Of a stretch of DNA of 64,000 nucleotides, positions 48,038-54,846 are shown one piece after another; the stretch's first letter is position 1; the number at the start of each line of letters is the position of its first letter. Source of the stretch: Methylorubrum thiocyanatum (GTDB taxonomy: Bacteria > Pseudomonadota > Alphaproteobacteria > Rhizobiales > Beijerinckiaceae); assembly GCA_014138645.1 (NCBI GenBank), contig JACJIB010000003.1, positions 248,001 through 312,000 on the forward strand. Reading direction: 5' to 3'. Made by a program: the position numbers and the translations under genes. The notes under the pieces are model-generated. The model did no database searches. It saw only the letters and a program-made list of their open reading frames with translations, and was not told the origin of the DNA.

Positions 48038-49066
48038 TCAGCGACCGAAGGGCGAGGGCGACACGACGCGGACCGGCGCGAAGCCCTCGCCGCGGGCGGC
48101 GACCGGCGCGAAGCCTGCCGGCGCCGCATCGATCCGCGCCGGCATGATCTGCGCCTCGGCGACGCGGAGTCGACGGGGTTCGGTCCGCGCCGCGCGCAGA
48201 ACCTCGCGGAACGCCAGACGCGCCGCGTCGCGGCGGAGGGCGCCGACCCGATCCTCGATGGCATCGCGGCGCTGCCGGCCCAGGGCAGCGATCCGGTAAT
48301 CGACGAGTACCGGCCCCTTTGGAGACAGACCGGCGACGAGATCCGCCCCCTCCTCGGAGCCGACCACATCACCGGGGCGCAGGGTACGGTCCGCGGCCAG
48401 CGTCATCAGCGGACCTGCGACGCCCGGCGGCTGGCAGGCGCAGTTCTCGACCCGGATGCGGCGGAAGAGGTGGGCCGAGGCCGTGCGGCGATAGGCTCGA
48501 CCGTCGAGACCGACGGCTTGGTCGAGTTCGGAGCGACCGGGCGCCAGGGTGAACAGGTCGGTGGTCGCGTTGGGGCAAGCGGCGGCGCAGGCCGCGGCAT
48601 GGATGGGAAGGTCGGTCCGCGACCGCAGGCGGCCCAGCGGAAAGACATAGCCGTCACACCGGCGCACGCAGACCGTCCGCGTTCCTGCCGCGAAAGCGGC
48701 CGGGCTCGGGCTCCGCTCCTGGCCGCCGGCGCTCACCGGGCGGGCATCGAACCGCGGCGTCCGCTGCACCAAGCGATGTCCGGCTGAGCGCGGCGCGTCG
48801 GGGAGCGCCGCGTAGCGCCGCGGCGGCGTCGATGCCGGCTTGGCGACCGGCACCGGCGTCGGGGCGCCGACGCCGAAGATGGTCTCGAACAATCCGTTCA
48901 GCAGTCCGCGCTCGGAGGCGCGCACCATCGTCGCCGCGCTCGTGGCGCCGAGGCCGATGAGCAGACCCAAGAGGGCGGTGGCGACGAGAGGACGCCGCGG
49001 CACGGTTGCGGAATCCGCATCGCTCTTCGCCGTCCATGCGCCGGGGGCGCGCTTGCCGAAACCCAT
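48038..49066 (-). CDS. DUF2865 domain protein
   Basis: The 342-residue protein has an N-terminal membrane anchor (about 28-48, LVATALLGLLIGLGATSAAT) and a basic linker. The DUF2865 motif VCVRRCDGYVFPLGRLRSRT (about 132-151) is followed by cysteines in AAACAAACPNATTDLFTLAP and NCACQPPG. The conserved Cys pattern suggests disulfides in the periplasm. Known from Rhizobiales with no assigned role. It is followed by the metallo-hydrolase gene on the same strand. Confidence 0.8.
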   Translation of the reverse strand: MGFGKRAPGAWTAKSDADSATVPRRPLVATALLGLLIGLGATSAATMVRASERGLLNGLFETIFGVGAPTPVPVAKPASTPPRRYAALPDAPRSAGHRLVQRTPRFDARPVSAGGQERSPSPAAFAAGTRTVCVRRCDGYVFPLGRLRSRTDLPIHAAACAAACPNATTDLFTLAPGRSELDQAVGLDGRAYRRTASAHLFRRIRVENCACQPPGVAGPLMTLAADRTLRPGDVVGSEEGADLVAGLSPKGPVLVDYRIAALGRQRRDAIEDRVGALRRDAARLAFREVLRAARTEPRRLRVAEAQIMPARIDAAPAGFAPVAARGEGFAPVRVVSPSPFGR

Positions 49067-49505
49067 CTCCGCCGTCCCCGTCGATCCGGTGCGCGCGACG
49101 CACCCGCATCACGGGCATGACGGGCCGGATGCCTCGCCCGGCCTCGAGCTAGGCCGCCCGTCCTGGCGGTGACAATTTCGTAGAAACCACGCAGGGACGA
49201 ACGCCCCGCCCCTTTGCGTCGCCAAAATCGGGTCTGCCGACACGCAAAGCCTTGCGCCGCCAGCGTCATCGGGTTCGTCCATCAAATCAGTCGAGCGCTC
49301 GAAGCGAGGGCGAGGCTGTGGAAACCGGGAAGGCACGAAAAAAGCGCCGCCCATCCGGACGGCGCTCGAGATCATGACGTTGGGGTCGAGGGAAGCGATC
49401 CGCCTTCGCGCAACGCCCGATGCGACTTGACCGGGTCACTGTCTTCCCCGTCCGGTTCGGCACGCATCCGTGGCGAATCCGGCGACCATTTCAGCGGACT
49501 GCGCT
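49067..49505. other. 439-base gene-free stretch
   Basis: It contains the DUF2865 leader region on one side and the 3' region of the 52-residue gene on the other, with a strong minus-strand terminator at 49338-49365. Frames across it have no protein-like composition. I see nothing else. Confidence 0.5.
49338..49365 (-). terminator. Intrinsic terminator of the 52-residue gene
   Basis: GCGCCG (49344-49349) pairs with CGGCGC (49360-49365), and on the minus strand the stem is followed by six T (49343-49338). It lies about 140 bases after the small gene stop and closes that transcription unit. Confidence 0.85.
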
Positions 49506-49664
49506 CTAGCGGCGGCGAGCCGATTTTACACGAACCGGAATGGGCTGCACGACCGGCTGCGGCGACAGCGTCGACACGAGCCGCGCGGCGGCCTCAAGCG
49601 CGGTCTTCGCTTGAGCGATGCCTTTGGCAAGGCCGGGAACTAAGGGCATTTTCTGTGCGGGCAC
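49506..49664 (-). CDS. Small basic protein (52 residues) under an EcfG-type promoter
   Basis: A longer frame begins at 49805, but an EcfG-type promoter lies inside it (49757-49732), so the transcript would start near 49725. Downstream, AAGGAGG (49679-49673) stands eight bases before GTG at 49664, giving MPAQKMPLVPGLAKGIAQAK and an amphipathic Ala-rich helix, ending VRVKSARRR. I do not recognise the family. Promoter, ribosome site, gene and terminator fit each other, which is the main support. It is divergent from the DUF1328 gene, also EcfG-controlled. Confidence 0.6.
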   Translation of the reverse strand: MPAQKMPLVPGLAKGIAQAKTALEAAARLVSTLSPQPVVQPIPVRVKSARRR

Positions 49665-49731
49665 GCCAGAGGCCTCCTTCACATGATCAAGTCTGATCGT
49701 CGTCTGGTCGTCTTGCAGTGAGATGGTGACG

Positions 49732-49757
49732 AACGGCCGGATTTGCCAGTCGGTTCC
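49732..49757 (-). promoter_or_regulatory. EcfG-type promoter of the 52-residue gene
   Basis: On the minus strand GGAAC (49757-49753), 17 bases, then CGTT (49735-49732). It matches the EcfG consensus fully. Confidence 0.75.
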
Positions 49758-49832
49758 GAGGGCCTGCGACGCAGGGCACCGGACCGCCTCACCTGTCGTA
49801 ATCAAGTCTTCACGCCGTCGGAAGCCCTCAAA

Positions 49833-49858
49833 GGAACCTGCGACGAAAACTTGGCGTT
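49833..49858 (+). promoter_or_regulatory. EcfG-type promoter of the DUF1328 gene
   Basis: GGAAC (49833-49837), 17 bases, CGTT (49855-49858), about 57 bases before the ATG. It is divergent from the promoter of the 52-residue gene. Confidence 0.78.
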
Positions 49859-49914
49859 ATTGCTTCCAAGAGGCTGCGGCACGGGCCGCGCCAGTTGTTG
49901 GAAGGAAGTTCGAC

Positions 49915-50091
49915 ATGCTCGGGTGGGCTGTTACGTTCCTGGTGGTTGCCCTCGTCGCGGCCCTGCTGGGCTTCGGCGGCATCGCCGGCACGGCCATGGA
50001 GGCCGCCAAGCTCGTGTTCTTCGTCGCGATCGTCCTGTTCGCGATCTCGGCCGTGATCGGCCTGATGCGCGGTCGCTCGACGACCTTGTAA
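49915..50091 (+). CDS. DUF1328 (YtjA-type) small membrane protein
   Basis: The 58-residue protein [20 protein letters not shown]... has two membrane helices joined by [11 protein letters not shown], the exact DUF1328 layout ([16 protein letters not shown]...AKILFFVFLVLF). Small proteins of this family are typically stress-induced. GGAAGGAAG lies before the ATG. The EcfG promoter upstream places it in the general stress regulon. Confidence 0.88.
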   Translation: MLGWAVTFLVVALVAALLGFGGIAGTAMEAAKLVFFVAIVLFAISAVIGLMRGRSTTL

Positions 50092-50106
50092 CCGTCGCAT
50101 GACAGA

Positions 50107-50135
50107 AGGGCCGCACCCGGCATCGGGGCGGCCCT
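50107..50135. terminator. Hairpin between convergent DUF1328 and nepR genes
   Basis: GGGCCGC (50108-50114) pairs with GCGGCCC (50128-50134), with CCCG/CGGG continuing inside around GCAT. It lies between two converging genes and likely stops both. Confidence 0.6.
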
Positions 50136-50164
50136 CACCGCCGAAAGATAGTACGGCACAGAGA

Positions 50165-50386
50165 TCAGGCTTCCGTGGGATCGTCCGGCTTCGGCTGCTC
50201 ATCCTCGAGCCGCGCGATCAGGTCCCGAAAACGGTCCGGAATCGGCTGTTGCACGACGGAATCGTAGAGGGCGCGCAGGTGATTTCCGATGCGCCGCTGC
50301 GTCTGGTCATTCAAACCGTTCTCGCCACGCACCCGAGTGGCCCGGCCCCCCTGCGGGAACCCGCCAGCCGGCTCGTCCTCGTTCAT
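50165..50386 (-). CDS. nepR: Anti-sigma factor NepR
   Basis: NepR holds the stress sigma factor EcfG inactive and is itself bound by phosphorylated PhyR. The 73-residue protein has the family core GLNDQTQRRIGNHLRALYDS followed by VVQQPIPDRFRDLIARLE, the two helices that clamp the sigma factor. The acidic C-terminus is EDEQPKPDDPTEA. The ATG at 50386 has AAGGGGA upstream; GTG at 50413 is an alternative. It is divergent from phyR with its own EcfG promoter, which makes a negative feedback loop. Confidence 0.95.
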   Translation of the reverse strand: MNEDEPAGGFPQGGRATRVRGENGLNDQTQRRIGNHLRALYDSVVQQPIPDRFRDLIARLEDEQPKPDDPTEA

Positions 50387-50460
50387 GCTTTCAAGATCCC
50401 CTTGCCGCCACACCCGCCGCGATTGTCTTGCAGCTTGACATGAGTCATGGCTGCAGCAGC

Positions 50461-50485
50461 AACGCGGCCATGCGGCATGAGTTCC
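50461..50485 (-). promoter_or_regulatory. EcfG-type promoter of nepR
   Basis: On the minus strand GGAAC (50485-50481), 16 bases, CGTT (50464-50461). It is a perfect consensus. The -35 element is only ten bases from the -35 of the divergent phyR promoter. Confidence 0.85.
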
Positions 50486-50495
50486 GCGCGGTTCA

Positions 50496-50520
50496 GGAAC
50501 GGACGTCGCGCCCCCGCGTT
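50496..50520 (+). promoter_or_regulatory. EcfG-type promoter of phyR
   Basis: GGAAC (50496-50500), 16 bases, CGTT (50517-50520), about 53 bases before the phyR ATG. It is a perfect consensus and consistent with positive autoregulation of the general stress response. Confidence 0.88.
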
Positions 50521-50572
50521 AGGGGCGCAGCGACAAGCGAAGAGCGAAGAGCGAAGAGGCTCAGGGGAATTC

Positions 50573-51376
50573 ATGTCGACAGCACAACTGGTCGTGCAGC
50601 ACCTTCCGTACCTGCGCCGTTACGCGCGCGCGCTCACGGGCAGTCAGGTCGCCGGTGACGCCTACGTCGCGGCCACACTCGAGACGCTGGTTAACGAACC
50701 CGAGACCCTGGGTCGCAGCACCAACGTCAAGGCCGACCTGTTCCGCGTGTTCACGCGGATCTGGAACTCGCTGTCCGTGAACGGCCACAGCGATCAGGTG
50801 CAGCACGATCTGCCGGCCGAAGTCCGACTCGGCCAGATCACGCCGCTGCCCCGGCAGGCGTTCCTGCTCTCGTGCCTCGAAGGCTTCTCGGAGGAGGATG
50901 CGGGCGTGATCCTCGATGTGGACGTGAGCAAGGTGCGCGACCTCGTGGACGAGGCCGGCCGTGAACTCGCGGCCGACATGGCGACCGAAATCCTCATCAT
51001 CGAGGACGAGCCGCTGATCGCCATGGATCTGGAGGCCCTGGTCGAGGGACTCGGCCACAACGTCATCGGCGTGGCGCGCACCCGTACCGAGGCGGTCAAG
51101 ATCGCCTCCGAGAACAAGCGCCCGGGCCTGATCCTCGCCGACATTCAGCTCGCCGACGGTTCGTCGGGCCTGGATGCGGTCAACGACCTGCTGAAGACCT
51201 TCGAAGTGCCGGTGATCTTCATCACCGCCTATCCGGAGCGCTTCCTCACCGGCGAGCGGCCGGAGCCGGCCTTCCTGATTGCCAAGCCGTTCCAGCCCGC
51301 CAACGTGTCCGCAGTCATCAGTCAGGCGCTGTTCTTCCAGCAGAGCGCCCGCCGCCGCGAGGCGCACAACGCCTGA
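50573..51376 (+). CDS. phyR: General stress response anti-anti-sigma factor PhyR
   Basis: PhyR is the master switch of the alphaproteobacterial general stress response. When phosphorylated, its sigma-like domain captures NepR and frees EcfG. The 267-residue protein has an N-terminal sigma-like part (about 1-130: LVVQHLPYLRRYARALTGSQ; FLLSCLEGFSEEDAGVILDV) lacking real promoter contacts. The C-terminal receiver has acidic residues in ILIIEDEPL, phospho-acceptor Asp190 (LILADIQLADGSSG) and Lys238 (LIAKPF). Length and Asp190 equal those described for M. extorquens PhyR. AGGGG lies before the ATG. No histidine kinase gene is adjacent. Confidence 0.98.
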   Translation: MSTAQLVVQHLPYLRRYARALTGSQVAGDAYVAATLETLVNEPETLGRSTNVKADLFRVFTRIWNSLSVNGHSDQVQHDLPAEVRLGQITPLPRQAFLLSCLEGFSEEDAGVILDVDVSKVRDLVDEAGRELAADMATEILIIEDEPLIAMDLEALVEGLGHNVIGVARTRTEAVKIASENKRPGLILADIQLADGSSGLDAVNDLLKTFEVPVIFITAYPERFLTGERPEPAFLIAKPFQPANVSAVISQALFFQQSARRREAHNA

Positions 51377-51402
51377 TCCGTCGCGTCAGAGACGCACCAG
51401 CA

Positions 51403-51433
51403 GGGCGCCGGCCACGTGGCAGGCGCCCTTTTT
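51403..51433 (+). terminator. phyR terminator
   Basis: GGGCGCC (51403-51409) pairs with GGCGCCC (51422-51428) around a 12-base loop, followed by five T. It starts 27 bases after the phyR stop. Confidence 0.88.
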
Positions 51434-51500
51434 CGTGGGCGCTGGAAACCCGGGGGCTCGACCCTCAGGCGGGCGGATTCGCCACGCGGACGGCGCGCAA

Positions 51501-51530
51501 CAAAAAACGGGCCGGACGATTGTCCGACCC
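51501..51530 (-). terminator. Terminator of the candidate small RNA
   Basis: CGGGTCGGAC (51530-51521) and GTCCGGCCCG (51516-51507) on the minus strand form a 10-bp stem with one G-U pair and a 4-base loop, followed by six T (51506-51501). Confidence 0.88.
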
Positions 51531-51589
51531 GTGAAGAGGTTCCGGCCGATGCACAAGGGGAATGCGGGGAGGACCAGGTGGCCGGGTGC
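51501..51589 (-). ncRNA. Candidate EcfG-controlled small RNA with C-rich loop (GsrN-like design)
   Basis: An EcfG promoter (51620-51596) predicts a start near 51589 on the minus strand. A terminator with six U ends the RNA at about 51501, giving roughly 88 nt. CCGGCC (51585-51580) pairs with GGCCGG (51547-51542) and holds a 32-nt loop rich in C (CCUGGUCCUCCCC, then AUUCCCCUU). The 3' hairpin is CGGGUCGGAC/GUCCGGCCCG around AAUC. No convincing start codon and ribosome site fit inside. C-rich exposed loops with an EcfG promoter are the hallmarks of GsrN in Caulobacter, which pairs with stress mRNAs. It runs convergently toward the end of phyR. Confidence 0.65.
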
Positions 51590-51595
51590 TTCTTC

Positions 51596-51620
51596 AACGA
51601 ATGTCGGAGGCCTGGGTTCC
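51596..51620 (-). promoter_or_regulatory. EcfG-type promoter of the candidate small RNA
   Basis: On the minus strand GGAAC (51620-51616), 16 bases, CGTT (51599-51596): identical spacing and elements to the phyR and nepR promoters. Confidence 0.78.
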
Positions 51621-51762
51621 GAAAGCCACACTCGAACGCCGATTTTTCATCCACAGATGCGATTTTGCCACGTCCATCCCACGCCGCCCGGGATCGGCAT
51701 GGCCGCGCCGAGATCTCCGGATGAGGCTAGAATACTGACTTGATCCGAAGCGGGACAGTGAA

Positions 51763-51788
51763 GGAACCGAAGATCCGAAAGCAGCGTT
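51763..51788 (+). promoter_or_regulatory. EcfG-type promoter of the 120-residue envelope protein gene
   Basis: GGAAC (51763-51767), 17 bases, CGTT (51785-51788), 40 bases before the ATG. Confidence 0.78.
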
Positions 51789-51828
51789 GTGCTAACAACC
51801 TGTCAAGCTCCCATCGGAGATCGCAAAG

Positions 51829-52191
51829 ATGCTTCGGACCGGCCTTGTCCTCGGTGTGAGTGTTCCCGCTGCGATCCTGACCCTGGCCCTGCTGCCGGTC
51901 GTCCGGCAGGAGGCCGATGCGATGGGGGCGCCGACCGCCCCGCGCGTCGCCTACGAGGCGCCCGCCACGGCCCTGCCGGGCATGCGCCCCTACTCCACGG
52001 CCCTCTACCCGATCCATGTCGCCACCGCGCGCCGCCCGGCCGCGCATACGGAGTCGGCCCCGGCCCGCTCCGCTCAGGAGGAGGTTCCGGCCAAGCCCCG
52101 GCGCCTGACGAAGGAAGGCTGCGAGGCGCCGCTCAGCTCCCTCGTCGGCCCCGAAGCGCGCCGCATGGTCCCCGGCCGCTGCATGACCTGA
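51829..52191 (+). CDS. Small exported or anchored protein, EcfG-controlled
   Basis: The 120-residue product has a signal or anchor segment (about 5-25, GLVLGVSVPAAILTLALLPV) and an Ala/Pro-rich middle. Its C-terminal motif RLTKEGCEAPLSSLVGPEAR with two cysteines (CEAP... RCMT) recurs in small Methylobacterium envelope proteins. GGAG lies upstream of the ATG. The EcfG promoter places it in the general stress regulon. No function is known. Confidence 0.7.
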   Translation: MLRTGLVLGVSVPAAILTLALLPVVRQEADAMGAPTAPRVAYEAPATALPGMRPYSTALYPIHVATARRPAAHTESAPARSAQEEVPAKPRRLTKEGCEAPLSSLVGPEARRMVPGRCMT

Positions 52192-52209
52192 TGCGGGGGT
52201 GCCTGGGCG

Positions 52210-52749
52210 TCAGGCCGGCTGAGAGACCTTTTCCACGTCGGCGGTGATTCCCGCCGGGCCCATCCGCTCACGGGCCACGAGCCGGTCGCCGGGCGCAAAG
52301 GCACCGAGGGGAACATCCCGGTCCGGCAGGATCACCGTCGTCAACGTGTTGACGTGGACGAGCACGTAGCGCTGGAGCGGCAGCGACGCCGCTGCCCATC
52401 GCCGCAGCTGGTCGTGATACGGCGCACGCTTCCAGGCCCCCGCCTGACCGGGGTCGACCTGGACATTGAGGAAGCGGGTCACGGGGTCGAGGCTCAGCAC
52501 CATCTTGGCCCGGTCCGGCCGCCATTCCGGGCCGATCCAAGCTTCCGTCATCCAGAGGCAGTGGAAGGCCCGGCAATGATCGGGCCGCTCGGCATGGATG
52601 CCGCAGCCCCCGCCGGAGCGGACGTGGCGGCACCAGCGCCCGGCCGGGCTCTCGACCGCCGGCACGTGGTACACCTTGCAGCAGAGCGTGCAGGATCCGC
52701 AGACGCGGCCCGGAGCGGGCACGGCGACGATGGTGGCCGGATCGAGCAT
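52210..52749 (-). CDS. YkgJ-like cysteine-cluster protein
   Basis: The 179-residue protein has the clustered cysteines CGSCTLCCKVYHVP (17-30), then RWCRHVRSGGGCGIHAERP and DHCRAFHCLW. This is the CxxCxxCC zinc/iron-chelating pattern of the YkgJ family. A helical C-terminal part follows without known motifs. The metal and role are unproven. It converges with the 120-residue gene and is divergent from the aminotransferase. Confidence 0.85.
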   Translation of the reverse strand: MLDPATIVAVPAPGRVCGSCTLCCKVYHVPAVESPAGRWCRHVRSGGGCGIHAERPDHCRAFHCLWMTEAWIGPEWRPDRAKMVLSLDPVTRFLNVQVDPGQAGAWKRAPYHDQLRRWAAASLPLQRYVLVHVNTLTTVILPDRDVPLGAFAPGDRLVARERMGPAGITADVEKVSQPA

Positions 52750-52868
52750 CGCAGGCGTTCGTGCGTCTTTCGGTAAAGTCGACGCCGCCTTCCTGAGGGA
52801 GATTGCGGCCGTTAGTGTGGCGGGGTTGCCGGCGCGCCCCGTCGGCGAAGTCTTCCGGCTGCCGCACC

Positions 52869-54260
52869 ATGCTGTCGAACATCGCCGCCCGCGACGTCGA
52901 GACCCTGATCCACCCCTACACCAATCTCGCCACGTTCCGCGACACCGGCCCGCTGGTGCTGGAGCGAGGTCACGGCGTCTGGGTCTACGACACGGACGGG
53001 CGCCCCTATCTCGAAGGCATGGCCGGGCTGTGGTGCACGGCGCTCGGCTACGGAAATGAGGAGTTGGTGGAGGCTGCGGCCGAGCAGATGGGCCGGCTGC
53101 CCTTCGCCCACCTGTTCTCGGGCCGCAGCCACGATCCGGCGATCGAACTCGCCGAGACGCTCAAGGAACTGATGCCGGTCCCGACCTCGAAGATCTTCTT
53201 CACGTCGTCCGGCTCGGAGGCCAACGACGCGCAGGTCAAGCTGCTCTGGTACATGAACAACGCCCTCGGGCGCCCGCGCAAGAAGAAGATTATCGCCCGG
53301 AAGAAGGGTTATCACGGCGTCACCGTTGCGACCGCCTCGCTCACGGGGCTTCCCGCCAACCACGCCGACTGGGACCTGCCGATCGACGGCTTCCTGCACG
53401 CCGCCTGCCCGCATCATTACCGCGGCGCCGAACCCGGCGAGAGCGAGGAGGCCTTCTCCCAGCGTCTCGCGGCGGAACTCGAAGCGCAGATCCTGGCCGA
53501 GGATCCCGACACGGTGGCCGCCTTCTTCGCCGAGCCGGTGATGGGGGCGGGCGGCGCCATCGTCCCGCCCGCAGGCTACTTCGCCGCGATCCAGGCGGTG
53601 CTCGACCGCTACGACGTGCGCCTCGTCGCCGACGAGGTGATCTGCGGCTTCGGCCGGCTCGGAACGTGGTTCGGCAGCGAAGCACTCGGCATGCGGCCGG
53701 ACACCCTGTCCTTCGCCAAGGCGCTGACTTCCGGCTACCTGCCGCTCGGCGGCATCAGCATCGACGAGCCGCTCTACCGGGCGATGCTCGACGAGAGCGT
53801 GAAGCTCGGCGGATTCGGCCACGGCACCACCTATTCCGGACATCCGGTCGCCTGCGCGGTCGCCAACCGCGCGCTGCACATCTACCGGCGCGACCGCATC
53901 GTCGAGCGCGCCGCCGAGCGCGCGCCGCATTTCCAGGCGGCCTTGGCGCGCCTCGCCGACCATCCGCTCGTCGGAGAGGCGCGGGGCCTCGGTATGATCG
54001 GCGGCATCGAGATCGTCGCCGACAAGCCGTCGAAGCGGCAGTTCGAGCCGAAGGCCGCGGTCGCGGCCCGCTGCGTCGCCTTTGCGCAGGACGAGGGGCT
54101 GATCGTGCGGTTTCTGGCCGGCGACCGCATCGCGGTCTGCCCACCCCTGGTGATCGAGCCGGACGAGATCGATACCCTGTTCGAACGCTTGGCCCGCGCC
54201 CTCGACCGCACTGCGGCATGGATCGCGCAGGAGCGTCTTGAAGCCATGCCGGCCACCTGA
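52869..54260 (+). CDS. Class III PLP aminotransferase (omega-amino acid / putrescine-pyruvate type)
   Basis: The 463-residue fold-type I transaminase has FTSSGSEANDAQVKLLWYMN (phosphate loop), KKGYHGVTVATASLTGLPAN, the Asp that holds the PLP ring in LVADEVICGFGRLGTWFGSE, and the Schiff-base Lys284 in SFAKALTSGYLPLGG. The DEVICGFGR wording and the loop HTHLFSGRSH-like FAHLFSGRSHDPAIELAE are those of putrescine/beta-alanine:pyruvate transaminases. The exact amino donor cannot be told. ATG at 52869; upstream codons are unconserved. Confidence 0.9.
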   Translation: MLSNIAARDVETLIHPYTNLATFRDTGPLVLERGHGVWVYDTDGRPYLEGMAGLWCTALGYGNEELVEAAAEQMGRLPFAHLFSGRSHDPAIELAETLKELMPVPTSKIFFTSSGSEANDAQVKLLWYMNNALGRPRKKKIIARKKGYHGVTVATASLTGLPANHADWDLPIDGFLHAACPHHYRGAEPGESEEAFSQRLAAELEAQILAEDPDTVAAFFAEPVMGAGGAIVPPAGYFAAIQAVLDRYDVRLVADEVICGFGRLGTWFGSEALGMRPDTLSFAKALTSGYLPLGGISIDEPLYRAMLDESVKLGGFGHGTTYSGHPVACAVANRALHIYRRDRIVERAAERAPHFQAALARLADHPLVGEARGLGMIGGIEIVADKPSKRQFEPKAAVAARCVAFAQDEGLIVRFLAGDRIAVCPPLVIEPDEIDTLFERLARALDRTAAWIAQERLEAMPAT

Positions 54261-54593
54261 GCGATGGCCGGCAGCCAGCGGATGCAGTCGCGGGCTCTTC
54301 CGGCGTACATCGACCGAGGGCATTGCAAGGTGGCCGGCGCTGCATTGCACTATCGCGTGGCCGAGAAGCAACAACAGGCGATGCTCAATAGAACGCCTTG
54401 CTCGAAATCCAGGCTTGATGGAAGCTTTAAGCTTCCGTTCAGGTCACCGGATTGATCAAAGCAAGGACGGCATCTTCGCAATCTCGCCACGACCGGGGTG
54501 TTGAAGGGGCGTCCTGGCACCGTTCACGCGGTGCAGGAACAAGCCGCCGCGGCCGCGAACCGGCCGTCCCGACGAGCAAACAGGACAGGACCC
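54261..54593. other. 333-base gene-free stretch after the aminotransferase
   Basis: It contains a 17-base palindrome (54420-54436) and AT-richer DNA around 54380-54480, probably the promoter of the small gene downstream. No gene is visible. Confidence 0.45.
54420..54436. promoter_or_regulatory. 17-base palindrome
   Basis: GGAAGCTT, T, AAGCTTCC: a perfect dyad in an AT-rich patch. It may be a regulator site or weak terminator. Confidence 0.35.
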
Positions 54594-54809
54594 ATGTACG
54601 CCCCCAGCCGAACCCCGACCTTCGCGGCCGAACCGGGTGGAAGCGCCCCGGTCACCGTGGCCGGGGATCGCGAGAACTTCCGCCCCGTCGCCCTTCCGGC
54701 GCTCGCCGCCGCCGTCCACGTCAGCAGCGCCGCCGTCAAGGCAGCGCGCGCCAAGGCAGAGGTCGGCACCCGCGTGCGCGTCGTCCACGAGGACGAGCCC
54801 GTCGATTGA
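54594..54809 (+). CDS. Small protein, unknown (71 residues)
   Basis: The product MYAPSRTPTFAAEPGGSAPV... ends in a helical Ala/Lys-rich segment (ALAAAVHVSSAAVKAARAKA) and an acidic tail (VVHEDEPVD). No membrane segment, no recognised family. The ribosome site is weak (GGACAGGACCC). Codon use at third positions is as GC-rich as in neighbouring genes. Confidence 0.5.
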   Translation: MYAPSRTPTFAAEPGGSAPVTVAGDRENFRPVALPALAAAVHVSSAAVKAARAKAEVGTRVRVVHEDEPVD

Positions 54810-54846
54810 GGCTTGACGCCGCCGTCGGTCTGTCGGCTCTGGCGGG

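Larger units (their letters stand above)
51377..51828. other. Intergenic region between phyR and the 120-residue gene
   Basis: The 452 bases contain the phyR terminator, the proposed small RNA with its promoter on the minus strand, and the EcfG promoter of the next gene on the plus strand. No protein-coding gene is convincing here. Confidence 0.7.

Noticed and set aside
49214..49696. 160-codon plus-strand frame
   Set aside because: It runs antisense to the 52-residue gene and through its terminator; composition is not protein-like.
51386..51631. 81-codon minus-strand frame over the small RNA candidate
   Set aside because: It begins upstream of the predicted transcription start, reads through the terminator and has no ribosome site, so a non-coding RNA fits better.
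54535..54565. GGAAC upstream of the 71-residue gene as an EcfG promoter
   Set aside because: The -10 position reads AACC, not CGTT.
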